Assembly (NCBI GenBank): GCA_024707075.1
Contig: JANQAK010000001.1
Location: 642,001 to 706,000, forward strand
Source: Afipia sp.
GTDB taxonomy: Bacteria; Pseudomonadota; Alphaproteobacteria; Rhizobiales; Xanthobacteraceae
Direction: 5' to 3'
Length of the DNA stretch: 64,000 bases
Under the pieces are notes generated by a model. It saw nothing but the letters and a program-made list of their open reading frames with translations, was not told where the DNA came from and made no database searches. The translations under genes and the position numbers were made by a program. Position 1 is the stretch's first letter. The number at the start of each line of letters is the position of its first letter. Positions 1-9,454 of the stretch are shown one piece after another.

Positions 1-250
1 CGCAAAGCTGAATCTTGCGGCCCTCGCGCACCACCTCGGTCTCGATGGTCAGCGGCGCCACCGGCACGGGGCGCATCAGATCGACCGTGAGCCGCGCGAC
101 ATGCATCGGCTGCGGCGTGGGAATGCGCTCGGCCGCCCAGACGATCAGCGACGACGGCGCCCCGCCGTGCTGCATGCGCGGATCCCACGGACCCGCGGCA
201 TGTGCGCTGGTGAACACGCGCTTTCCTTCGATGCGAAAGACCGCTTCCAT
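1..250 (-). CDS. acyl-CoA thioesterase-like protein, partial
   Basis: The start codon at 250 opens a frame that runs off the left edge of the window, so only the first 83 residues are present. The visible part reads as the first half of a hot-dog fold thioesterase of the 4HBT_3/TesB-like group. It has an early beta-rich segment, the motif MQHGGAPSSLIVWAAE near residues 26-41 (HGG followed by a helix is typical of these enzymes), and a VARLTVDLMRPVP strand. Such enzymes hydrolyse acyl-CoA to free acid and CoA in the cytosol. The exact substrate cannot be told. The downstream nitronate monooxygenase gene on the opposite side of its start is in the same orientation but lies behind it. Confidence 0.7.
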   Translation of the reverse strand, partial: MEAVFRIEGKRVFTSAHAAGPWDPRMQHGGAPSSLIVWAAERIPTPQPMHVARLTVDLMRPVPVAPLTIETEVVREGRKIQLC

Positions 251-273
251 GATCCCTGCTCTCGCCCCGCGGC

Positions 274-1242
274 TCAGAGCGGCGGATCGATCGCAGCGTC
301 GTATTCGGCCTTGAAACGAGCCACCAGATCGGCGACCGGCTGCACCTTGTCGATGCTTCCGATGCCCTGCCCGCTGCCCCAGATCTCCTTCCAGGCCTTC
401 GGCTTGTTGCGCTCGCCGCTGGCATCGGTGCCGAAGTTCATCTTCGACGGATCGGAGACCGGCAGATTGTCCGGGTCCATCCCCGCGGCCACGATCGACG
501 GCTTGAGATAGTTTCCGTGCACGCCGGTAAACAGGTTCGAATAGACGATGTCGTCCGCGGACGACGATGCGATCATCCCCTTGTAGTTATCCGGCGCGTT
601 GGCCTCGGTGGTGGCGATGAAAGCCGAGCCGATATAGGCGAAGTCCGCGCCGAGCACGCGGGCCGCGCGGATGGCGCGTCCGTTGCCCATCGCACCGGAC
701 AGCGCGATGGGACCATCGAACCATTGCCGGGTCTCCGCCACGAACGCGAACGGCGAAATCGCACCGGCATGACCGCCTGCGCCCGCAGCCACCAGCACCA
801 GACCGTCCGCGCCTTTCTCGACAGCCTTGTGCGCGAACTTCTGGTTGATGACGTCGTGGAAGGTGATGCCGCCCCAGCCGTGCACGGCCTGATTCAATTC
901 CTCGCGCGCGCCGAGCGAAGTGATCACCATCGGGACCTTGTGCTTCTCACACACCGCCAGATCCTGATCGAGACGGTTGTTGGATTTGTGCACGATCTGG
1001 TTGACGGCGAACGGCGCAGACAGACGATCGGGATGCGCCTTGTCGTGCGCCGCCAGTTCTTCCTTGATCCGGTGCAGCCATTCATCGAGCAGCGCGGCGG
1101 GACGCGCGTTCAGTGCCGGAAACGAGCCGACGATTCCCGCCTTGCATTGGGCAATGACGAGATCCGGTCCCGACACGATGAACAGTGGCGACCCGATCAC
1201 CGGAATCGAAAGGCGAGCTTTGAACAAGGCAGGCATCGACAT
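274..1242 (-). CDS. nitronate monooxygenase (NPD family)
   Basis: A 322-residue FMN-dependent TIM-barrel enzyme of the nitronate monooxygenase/2-nitropropane dioxygenase family, which oxidises alkyl nitronates with O2 in the cytosol. The N-terminus has the family pattern IPVIGSPLFIVSGPDL. The FMN-phosphate region is visible as LVLVAAGAGGHAG followed by LSGAMGNGRAIRAARVLGAD and AYIGSAFIATTEA. The start at 1242 (MSMPALFKARL) fits the family length. The same frame stays open upstream to 2010, but that part is a shadow of the next gene. It stands alone, with no clear operon partner. The specific physiological nitronate substrate is unknown. Confidence 0.88.
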   Translation of the reverse strand: MSMPALFKARLSIPVIGSPLFIVSGPDLVIAQCKAGIVGSFPALNARPAALLDEWLHRIKEELAAHDKAHPDRLSAPFAVNQIVHKSNNRLDQDLAVCEKHKVPMVITSLGAREELNQAVHGWGGITFHDVINQKFAHKAVEKGADGLVLVAAGAGGHAGAISPFAFVAETRQWFDGPIALSGAMGNGRAIRAARVLGADFAYIGSAFIATTEANAPDNYKGMIASSSADDIVYSNLFTGVHGNYLKPSIVAAGMDPDNLPVSDPSKMNFGTDASGERNKPKAWKEIWGSGQGIGSIDKVQPVADLVARFKAEYDAAIDPPL

Positions 1243-1346
1243 CAAAAAATCCTCTTCCGCAGAATGAAACACGCGCTGGCGCTGCCGCCGCGGCAATTGT
1301 GCCACGGTCATAGGGGCTACGTGCATTTCTTGAAAGAGGCTTGCGT

Positions 1347-1901
1347 CTACTGGCAAACAGCCCGGGTGACGAAATTTTCGGTCCGGCACGCGCCATTGCC
1401 GGAAAAATACGCTTTTGCCGAGCATTTCTGGGTCGATTCGATATCGACGCTCCGGCCTTCCGCGTAGCCTTTCGCCTTGCAGAGCTGGTCTGCCGCGAGC
1501 TTGCAGTCGGGCGCGCCATTGGCGGCGGCAGGGCAAAGCGTGCGTCCCGTGGCCACGGTCTGGCCGGACAAGGGCGCAATCCGCTTCAGGCTGTCGGTTG
1601 CGTCCTTGGCGCTCGAATTCAGTCCATCGAGCGCCTGACCGGGGCTGGGCAGTGTCGATGTCAGACCGGATGCCGAGTCCTTCAGCAGCTTGCCGAGTTC
1701 TTCCACCAGCCCCGGATTGTTGCGCTCCGGAGCAGGAGGAGACGCCGCAGGCGGCGGCGCCGCTTGCTGCGATGGCGCGACCTGAAGCTGCGGCTGCTGC
1801 GACCACGCCGCCGTCGCAGCCCCCAGCATGACCGAAAGGGTCGCCAGCAGGATCATGCGTCCCCGCACGTCCACGACCCGTTCGCTGATGTGATTGGACA
1901 T
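1347..1901 (-). CDS. secreted hypothetical protein with C-terminal cysteines
   Basis: A 184-residue protein with an N-terminal hydrophobic segment (RMILLATLSVMLGAATAAWS) that looks like a signal peptide with cleavage near AAWSQQ. A proline/alanine/glutamine-rich linker follows (residues about 36-60), then a C-terminal domain with five cysteines (CPAAANGAPDCKLAADQLC, KC, ACRTENF, AVC). Spaced cysteines suggest disulfides in the periplasm. I do not recognise a named domain. The pattern resembles small conserved secreted proteins of Bradyrhizobiaceae. No function is assigned. Confidence 0.7.
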   Translation of the reverse strand: MSNHISERVVDVRGRMILLATLSVMLGAATAAWSQQPQLQVAPSQQAAPPPAASPPAPERNNPGLVEELGKLLKDSASGLTSTLPSPGQALDGLNSSAKDATDSLKRIAPLSGQTVATGRTLCPAAANGAPDCKLAADQLCKAKGYAEGRSVDIESTQKCSAKAYFSGNGACRTENFVTRAVCQ

Positions 1902-1946
1902 GCTTTACGTTATCCCGCCGATACCGCGGGGAACAAGGGCTATGAG

Positions 1947-2528
1947 CTAGAACAGCCGGAAAGCGATGATGAAACCGATCACCAGCGTGCCCGCCGCGAT
2001 GGCGACCCACAGGCCGAGGCGCTTCTCGATGACTTCGCGGATCCAGGTGCCGTAGCGATTAAGCACGACCGCGACGATAAAAAACCGCCCACCGCGCGCG
2101 ATGATCGAAAAAACCACGAACAGCAGCAAATTGTAGTTTGCGAACCCGGATGTGATGGTGACGAGCTTGTACGGAATCGGCGTGAGGCCTTTCAGCAGAA
2201 TGATCCACGCACCGTATTCGGCGTAAGACGCGCGGAACGCCTCGACCTTGTCGCCGTAACCGTAAAGCTGGATCAGCCACTGCCCGACGGAATCATAAAG
2301 CAGTGCGCCGATGCCGTAGCCGACGATGCCGCCCGCCACTGAAGTGACCGTACACACCAGCGCATAGAGCCACGCCTTGTTCGGCCGCGCCAGCGACATC
2401 GGGATCAGCATGACGTCGGGAGGAATCGGAAAGAACGAGCTTTCGGCGAACGACACAGCCCCCATCAGCCAAAGGGCATAGGGCTTGTCGGCGGCGGCAA
2501 TGCACCAGTCATACATACGTCTCAGCAT
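1947..2528 (-). CDS. YqaA/DedA-family inner-membrane protein
   Basis: A membrane protein of about 193 residues with the VTT/DedA-like fold. It has an amphipathic N-terminus (MLRRMYDWCIAAADKP), a re-entrant stretch with SFAESSFFPIPPDVMLIPM, the GGIVGYGIGALLYDSVG segment, and LLKGLTPIPYKLVTITSG, which is a hallmark of the YqaA subgroup. At least four hydrophobic segments are visible. DedA proteins are linked to lipid scrambling and membrane homeostasis, but the YqaA subgroup is poorly characterised. The start at 2528 was preferred over 2543 because the first five residues (MVHRA) are not typical. hisE lies immediately upstream. Confidence 0.85.
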   Translation of the reverse strand: MLRRMYDWCIAAADKPYALWLMGAVSFAESSFFPIPPDVMLIPMSLARPNKAWLYALVCTVTSVAGGIVGYGIGALLYDSVGQWLIQLYGYGDKVEAFRASYAEYGAWIILLKGLTPIPYKLVTITSGFANYNLLLFVVFSIIARGGRFFIVAVVLNRYGTWIREVIEKRLGLWVAIAAGTLVIGFIIAFRLF

Positions 2529-2592
2529 GGCGCGATGAACCACCGTCCGGCCGATTTGTCCATGTGCGGAAACGTGGAATGTTCGCGGCTAA

Positions 2593-3055
2593 TCAGCGCC
2601 GTTTCTTCAGCCGGCCGCCCTGTAACGCGACAATTGGTCGCCGGGCGACATTTTCAGCAACCTTGGGCGGGGCGATTGCGGGATTGGCCATCTTCGGATG
2701 AGCCTTTGCCGATGCGGATTTTTTCGACATCGGCCTTCGCTGCGGCCTTGGGCAGCTTCTCGGCGATCCCCTGGGCCTGCTCGCGGCGATCCATTTCGGC
2801 CCACACGTCCTGCGGCGTGACGCCCGCCGCGACCCACAGAACCGACAGGTTGTAGAGCAGATCGGCGCTTTCCCGGACCACCGCATCCGGGTCGCCGTTG
2901 ACCGCATCGATCACGACTTCGATGGCTTCCTCGGCGAGCTTCTTGGCCATCTTGGCCGGGCCGCGCTGAAACAGCCGTGCGGTGCGCGATGTCGAAGGAT
3001 CGAGATCCTTGGCCGCGATCACTGCGTGATAAAGCCGTTCTAGCGAATCACTCAT
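2593..3055 (-). CDS. hisE: phosphoribosyl-ATP pyrophosphatase (HisE), frameshifted near 2719-2724
   Basis: Second step of histidine synthesis: hydrolysis of phosphoribosyl-ATP to phosphoribosyl-AMP. The MazG-like helices are clear (TARLFQRGPAKMAKKLAEEA, EVVIDAVNGD, ESADLLYNLSVLWVAAGV). As sequenced, the frame from 3055 ends at 2654 with an atypical tail after EKIRIG. A run of six T at 2719-2724 (A on the coding strand) sits exactly where the frame departs. Dropping one base gives EKSASAKAHPKMANPAIAPP and a basic end, ALQGGRLKKRR, stopping at 2593. This is the more plausible C-terminus. The gene stands outside a his operon and could be a second HisE paralog of the type seen in Bradyrhizobium. 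Confidence 0.8.
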
Positions 3056-3120
3056 TTTTCAAACCTAGATCAAATCCGTCGCCAGCGCGTTAACAGACCA
3101 TCCAACAGTCTGAAAATGCT

Positions 3121-3157
3121 TAAAAAAACAAAATTCGCCGGGATTTCTCCCGGCGAA
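3121..3157 (-). terminator. rho-independent terminator of the Tyr/Gly-rich gene
   Basis: A perfect 10-bp stem with a 4-nt loop at 3134-3157 (TTCGCCGGGA / TCCCGGCGAA). On the minus strand it is followed by a U-rich tract (A-run at 3122-3133 on the plus strand). It lies just after the stop of the 3186-3581 gene. Confidence 0.85.
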
Positions 3158-3185
3158 ACGGCTCCGATCGGCGCCGGTTAGGTTT

Positions 3186-3581
3186 TCAGTAACCGTAGTA
3201 GCCGCCTCCGTAATAGGGCTGCACGCCGTAATAGCGACGACCGTAATAGGGGTTGCCGCCGTAATAGTAGTTGTCGCGGTAGTAATCGCGGCGGCGCTGC
3301 TCGGCGACCACGGCCCCGATGGTGCCGAGCGCGAGACCCATGAAAGCGAGGCCGGCGGCGTTGTTGTTGCGGTAGTGACGGCGCGCGACGCGGCGGCGCG
3401 AACTGAAATCAGTCGCCTCGCTGGCGCTTACAGGCGCTGCGGACACGGCTTTCACAGCCGGCGCGGCGGTTGCCGCGCGAGCAACCGGCGGCGGAACGGT
3501 CACGGTCAAGACCAGCGCAGCAGCCGTCGCCAGAACCAATGCTCGGCTGAAGGGCGAAGGCAGAGTCTTCCGAATAGACAT
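3186..3581 (-). CDS. secreted tyrosine/glycine-rich small protein
   Basis: A 131-residue protein with a long signal-peptide-like start (residues 1-37, ending ARAATAAPA). It also has a short hydrophobic helix (AAGLAFMGLALGTIGAVVAE) and a C-terminal half dominated by Tyr, Gly, Arg and Asn in repeats of the type YYGGNPYYGRRYYGV. Such low-complexity surface proteins are common in Rhizobiales, but no enzymatic domain is visible. A possible stress promoter of the EcfG type lies upstream at 3631-3655. Function unknown. Confidence 0.65.
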   Translation of the reverse strand: MSIRKTLPSPFSRALVLATAAALVLTVTVPPPVARAATAAPAVKAVSAAPVSASEATDFSSRRRVARRHYRNNNAAGLAFMGLALGTIGAVVAEQRRRDYYRDNYYYGGNPYYGRRYYGVQPYYGGGYYGY

Positions 3582-3630
3582 TTTGACGTCCTCACAGGGT
3601 CTTCCTGGCCTGAATCGGCCGGGGAGGAAT

Positions 3631-3655
3631 AACCCCAGATATTACATTAGGTTCC
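3631..3655 (-). promoter_or_regulatory. weak EcfG-type promoter candidate
   Basis: On the minus strand GGAAC (3651-3655) is followed after 16 nt by GGTT (3631-3634). The EcfG consensus is GGAAC-N16/17-CGTT, so one of four -10 bases differs. It lies about 50 bp before the start of the Tyr/Gly-rich secreted protein. Confidence 0.35.
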
Positions 3656-3827
3656 CGAAGCCCAACGCAAGCTGAACGGTAAATGGCGAAATGGCGGCAA
3701 TCTGCGGCCCAAAAGGCCAAATGGTGACGGACGCGGCCTTATGTATTTGTCATCATACCAACACAGCAAATGCCCAAAAGCCGCCTCTCGCCTCCCCACC
3801 TTCGCCTCGCCAGACCAAGTGCCGCGC

Positions 3828-4871
3828 ATGCCGAAACGCCCGGATCGCACCCTCCGCCAGATCCTGCTGCCGCTGATGCTGCTGATGTGCGCCGTCTGCA
3901 CCGGCGCAACGCCGGGCTTCGCCGCAACCGCGCTGCACTTCTCGCTCGACCGGCCCGCCGACGGCACCGCCGCGCCGTTTATCGTGGCATCGAGCCGGGG
4001 CCTCTATCGCGCCGAGGGACTCACCGTCACGACAATCGCGGCGGCGAATTCACCGGACGCGATCGCGCGCGTCGCATCGGGCAGCAGCGACATGGCGCTG
4101 GCCGACATCAACGCGCTCATTCGTTTCCGCGACAAGGAGGGATCGCCTCCGGTCAAGGCCGTGTTCGTGCTCTACAACAAGGCACCCTACGCAATCATCG
4201 CGCGCAGGAGCCGTGGCATCTCGGCGATGTCCGACATCGAAGGCAAGACCATCGGCATCGCGGACGGCGATCTCGCGGCACGGCTGTGGCCCGCGATCGC
4301 GCGTCATAACGGCATCAGCCTCGGCAAGGTGAAGACGGAAAAGATCAGCGCCGCGGTGCGCGAGCCGCTGCTGTCGGCCGGTCAGGTCGATGCGGTGACC
4401 GGCTTTTCGTTTCTCTCCGCCGTCAACCTGCGCGACCGTGGCATTCCGGCGAACGATCTTGCGGTGCTGCGCTTCTCGGAATTCGGCGGCGAGGTCTACG
4501 GACACGCGCTGATCGTCAATCCGAAATTCGCCGCCGATAATCCGGACGCCGTGAAGGCGTTCGTGCGCGCGACGATCGAAGGCATCCGACTTGCCATCAA
4601 GGATCCGACGCGCGCCATCGACGATGTGATCGCGCAGATGAGCGCGGCGGCGGTGCGCGACGTCGAACTGGAACGGCTGCGCGCCAGCATCAAAGACAAT
4701 ATCGTCACCGACGAGGTCAGGAAGAACGGCCTTGGCAGCATCGACCATAACCGTTTCGTCGCGGGCGTCAGTCAGATCGCCGAAGACCATGAATTTCGCA
4801 GGCGCCCGCTGCCGCAGGAGATTTTCGACGACGCATTCCTGCCGCCGCCGGGCGCACGCAGGATCGAGTAG
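3828..4871 (+). CDS. ABC transporter substrate-binding protein, NMT1/SsuA-like
   Basis: A periplasmic solute-binding protein of 347 residues. The signal peptide is visible (ILLPLMLLMCAVCTGATPGFAA). The mature part starts TALHFSLDRPADGTAAPFIV and has the NMT1/THI5-like pattern ASSRGLYRAEGLTV, followed by LADINALIRFRD, DIEGKTIGIADGD and AVTGFSFLSAVNLRDRGI. Family members bind nitrate, sulfonates, taurine or pyrimidine precursors. The ligand cannot be told here. The start at 3828 gives a proper signal peptide, whereas the frame is open to 3741 without one. No permease or ATPase gene is adjacent, so it is an orphan binding protein. Confidence 0.85.
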   Translation: MPKRPDRTLRQILLPLMLLMCAVCTGATPGFAATALHFSLDRPADGTAAPFIVASSRGLYRAEGLTVTTIAAANSPDAIARVASGSSDMALADINALIRFRDKEGSPPVKAVFVLYNKAPYAIIARRSRGISAMSDIEGKTIGIADGDLAARLWPAIARHNGISLGKVKTEKISAAVREPLLSAGQVDAVTGFSFLSAVNLRDRGIPANDLAVLRFSEFGGEVYGHALIVNPKFAADNPDAVKAFVRATIEGIRLAIKDPTRAIDDVIAQMSAAAVRDVELERLRASIKDNIVTDEVRKNGLGSIDHNRFVAGVSQIAEDHEFRRRPLPQEIFDDAFLPPPGARRIE

Positions 4872-4898
4872 CGGCGGACTTGCAGAGTTCGACGACCG

Positions 4899-6809
4899 CT
4901 AACTGCGCGTCGGCCAGTGCCGTTCGTGGAACCAATTGCGATAGTCCGACAACATCTTCGCGCGCTGCGCCTGCGGCGCATGCCGCTTGCACGTCGAGGC
5001 CTCTTCGGTGTTGTCCGGCGCTGCCCATCGCAGTTCGGCGCAGTCGTTCGGATTATAGGCCATCTCGAAATCCGTCATCCGGCCGATGACGTCCTTCAGC
5101 GACAGCGTCCATGGCGAGCCGTCGCTGCGGCTATAGGTGATCTTGCGCGAAGCAAGCTCGGACGTCAGCACACCTTGCAGTTCGCTCTTCACCGCCTCGG
5201 CGCCCTTGCCGTTCGCCATCGTGTAGTGCGCGGCCCGCCGGATCACGCGGTCGGGAAATCCGCGCACCACGTCGATCGCGATCAGCAGACGGAAATCGCG
5301 CGACGGCGTGGAGTAATCCTCCCACGCTCCCGTGGTCTGGAAGATCGAGGGACCGTTCGGCATCGCGATCTCGCCGGGCTTCTTCTCCTGGTATTTTCGT
5401 CCGTTCTCCACCGAGGTGACGCGCGTCTTCACCTGCTCGTGGAGGCTTTCGATGGCGTCCGTCATCGCTTTGACGGGATCGAGCGGATCGGGCGACATCA
5501 CGTCGTCCATGCGATCGTAAAAGTCCTCGGCGCTCATCCGGGACTGATCGAGCGAGAAATCGCCGTAATCCGGATTTTTGGCGATATCCCCATTGGCCAG
5601 CCGCCGCAGCGAGCCATTCTTGTCGCGCACGATCGGCCGGAAATGCTTGAAGCCGGAACTGCCGAGCGCGGGATCGTGGACGAACAGAAAATTGCCGCGC
5701 CAGAACCGCTTGCGCGTGATCGATCCGTCCGGCTCGGCGTCGACGGCGAGGAAGACACCCGGCTTGCCGTCCAGTTCCGGCACACGGTGCACCAGCATCA
5801 GCACATGGCCGTAGGGGTCCGCATAGACCGTCCCCGGGCGCAGCGCCTGCTGCGTCAGCGCGACAGTGTAGAAATCGGTATTGTCGTCGCTCCCCGCCAC
5901 GCGCACCGCGCCGGTGTGCACGACGTCGCCGACATCCCGCAGATATTCGCCGAACGTCGTGGGGCGCTTCGGCTTCTGTGCCGGCGGAGCGGCGGCGGCG
6001 TCCACTTCCGGCGGCAGCGACGGACGCGTGACCTCGGGGTGCTCGATGTCGAACCACTGGTAGCACTTCGGCGGCTTGCCGCCGGTGCCACGCGAGCAAT
6101 TCGAATAGCCGAACGGCAGACCCATCTTGTAAGCGAAATAGGCGCGCAGGAAGTAGGCGAAGTCGGCGCAGTCGGGGCGAAGGCCCGAGCGCGCGTCGTC
6201 CTCGCCGCGTCCCAGATAGTTGAACAGAAAGTTGCGCGACGTGTCGTGCAGCACCTCGTGCCATGCCTTCCAGGACAGATCCTGATCCGGCGGCGCGGCG
6301 AACAGCTTCTCGATCCACGCCGAGAACAGCGTTTCCGTCGTGCTATTCCAGCTTCCGCGCACCTGCCAGAAATGTCCCGCCGGCGCCGGGACAGGCGCAG
6401 GCTTGCGCGCGCTCACGACGATGTCGCGCGTGATCGTGCCGCAGTCCGCCGGCCCGCGGCCGGACGCCAGCGTCGCGCGCCATATGCCTGCCGCCGGCGC
6501 GGCAATCTCGGCGAACCAGAAATAAGGCGGCCCGCCCTGCCGCTCGGCCGACCTGGCCGCAACGCTTCCATCGGGCGCGATCAGCGACAACGCGCCGTCC
6601 AGCGGCTTTTCGGCAACGACCATCACGCGCAACGACGCGCCCGTCCACGGCGCGAGCGGCGAAGGCAGCACGGTCAACTCGGCCGGGTCCTTGCACGCGC
6701 CGGCCGTTGCCTCGGCCCGTGCCTCTCCTGTGGCGGCGATTGCGATGAATCCGCCCGCGATCGGCAACCATGCCATCGCAGCAACAATAAGCCGGCACGC
6801 GAGACGCAT
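4899..6809 (-). CDS. large secreted protein of unknown function, possible cysteine-peptidase-like fold
   Basis: A 636-residue protein with a signal peptide (MRLACRLIVAAMAWLP...ARAEA). After a beta-sandwich-like region (residues about 40-140) comes RPDCADFAYFLRAYFAYKMG with Cys214 at the start of a helix. VYADPYGHVLMLVHRV follows with His335, then VFLAVDAEPDGS with Asp357. The order Cys-helix, His-strand, Asp-strand is that of papain/NlpC/transglutaminase-like folds. This is inference from the local pattern only, and no named domain is recognised. The start at 6809 was chosen for the signal peptide, though the frame opens at 6884. It converges with the orphan binding protein and is divergent from ndvA. 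Confidence 0.75.
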   Translation of the reverse strand: MRLACRLIVAAMAWLPIAGGFIAIAATGEARAEATAGACKDPAELTVLPSPLAPWTGASLRVMVVAEKPLDGALSLIAPDGSVAARSAERQGGPPYFWFAEIAAPAAGIWRATLASGRGPADCGTITRDIVVSARKPAPVPAPAGHFWQVRGSWNSTTETLFSAWIEKLFAAPPDQDLSWKAWHEVLHDTSRNFLFNYLGRGEDDARSGLRPDCADFAYFLRAYFAYKMGLPFGYSNCSRGTGGKPPKCYQWFDIEHPEVTRPSLPPEVDAAAAPPAQKPKRPTTFGEYLRDVGDVVHTGAVRVAGSDDNTDFYTVALTQQALRPGTVYADPYGHVLMLVHRVPELDGKPGVFLAVDAEPDGSITRKRFWRGNFLFVHDPALGSSGFKHFRPIVRDKNGSLRRLANGDIAKNPDYGDFSLDQSRMSAEDFYDRMDDVMSPDPLDPVKAMTDAIESLHEQVKTRVTSVENGRKYQEKKPGEIAMPNGPSIFQTTGAWEDYSTPSRDFRLLIAIDVVRGFPDRVIRRAAHYTMANGKGAEAVKSELQGVLTSELASRKITYSRSDGSPWTLSLKDVIGRMTDFEMAYNPNDCAELRWAAPDNTEEASTCKRHAPQAQRAKMLSDYRNWFHERHWPTRS

Positions 6810-7212
6810 TTGGAAATGACCTTGCTGGAACGCCGCCCAACGACGTCGAGCCGCTTGGCGGACCGGATCGCAGGATACGAACAAGCAGGGAAATAGTCAG
6901 CCCATTTGTGGACGATTTTACAGCTCGCAGCATGTTCCATGACGATGCATGTTCGCCGCCGCCCAATTTTCGTAAAATCAATTGCGTGCATAACGCGGCT
7001 GCGTTGCTCCCCACTGCCCTGTATTCGGCGGTCAGCACGGGCTAGAGTGCAAGGAGTTCAAGGCGCACGCGGCGCGCCGTCGTCCTTCGAGGCTCGCAAG
7101 CGCTCGCACCTCAGGATGACGGCGGGAGATTTCGTTTGCGTGCACTTGAATTCATCACCGTCTCGCGTGATGGCACCCCTTTCGTTGATGCACACTTGCA
7201 AGGCTGTCTCCA
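6810..7212. other. intergenic region with one palindromic repeat
   Basis: About 400 bp between the divergent secreted-protein gene and ndvA. It contains one copy (about 7079-7122) of a repeat with the core CTTCGAGGCTCGCAAG and CACCTCAGGATGAC, the second half of a two-part palindromic repeat also found at 12965, 18288, 20495 and 52824. No further gene was seen. Promoters for both flanking genes should be here, but none is clear enough to call. Confidence 0.6.
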
Positions 7213-9006
<1,794 letters not shown>

Positions 9007-9016
9007 GGCCTTCGGG

Positions 9017-9136
9017 GTCGTCCCGGCGCAGGCCGGGACCCATCACCCCTGTCAGTGCGTTTTAGCATTAACGCCGCTAGATCGTGTTCTATCGAAAGTG
9101 CTGTGGTTATGGGTCCCGGCCTGCGCCGGGACGACG
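9017..9136. repeat. inverted palindromic repeat pair (CGTCCCGGCGCAGGCCGGGA type)
   Basis: Two 27-bp copies in inverted orientation: 9017-9043 and 9110-9136. Each is itself partly palindromic (CCCGGCGCAGGCCGGG). They flank about 65 bp of unique sequence. The rest of the 9007-9454 gap holds no visible gene. Confidence 0.85.
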
Positions 9137-9454
9137 ATCGTATTTGTTTCGTCGCCCGCGCGCCTCACAATGACGTCATCGAGTTCCTGCTGACGAGCTT
9201 CACTTCCCGCGGCCGCAGGATAGTGTGGGCATCGTCGAACTTTGGCCCATTTCATGCTTGAATGAGCGCCGAGACCCCTGTTCCGCAGCCTGCGCTCCGG
9301 GTAAGGTTCAATCTTGCCGCCGCGTCGATCAGGCGGCTCCGGTTTAGCGGTCTGGATCGTTCTTGAAGACCCGCACGCAACACGCCGAGGAGGCCATGAT
9401 CTCATCCGCCTTTTCAATCGCCGCTGGCGTGCCATCAGACACCGGAAACGGATA

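Noticed and set aside
4917-6896. 659-residue plus-strand frame opposite the large secreted protein
   Set aside because: No signal peptide or domain. The minus-strand reading has a signal peptide and ordered composition.
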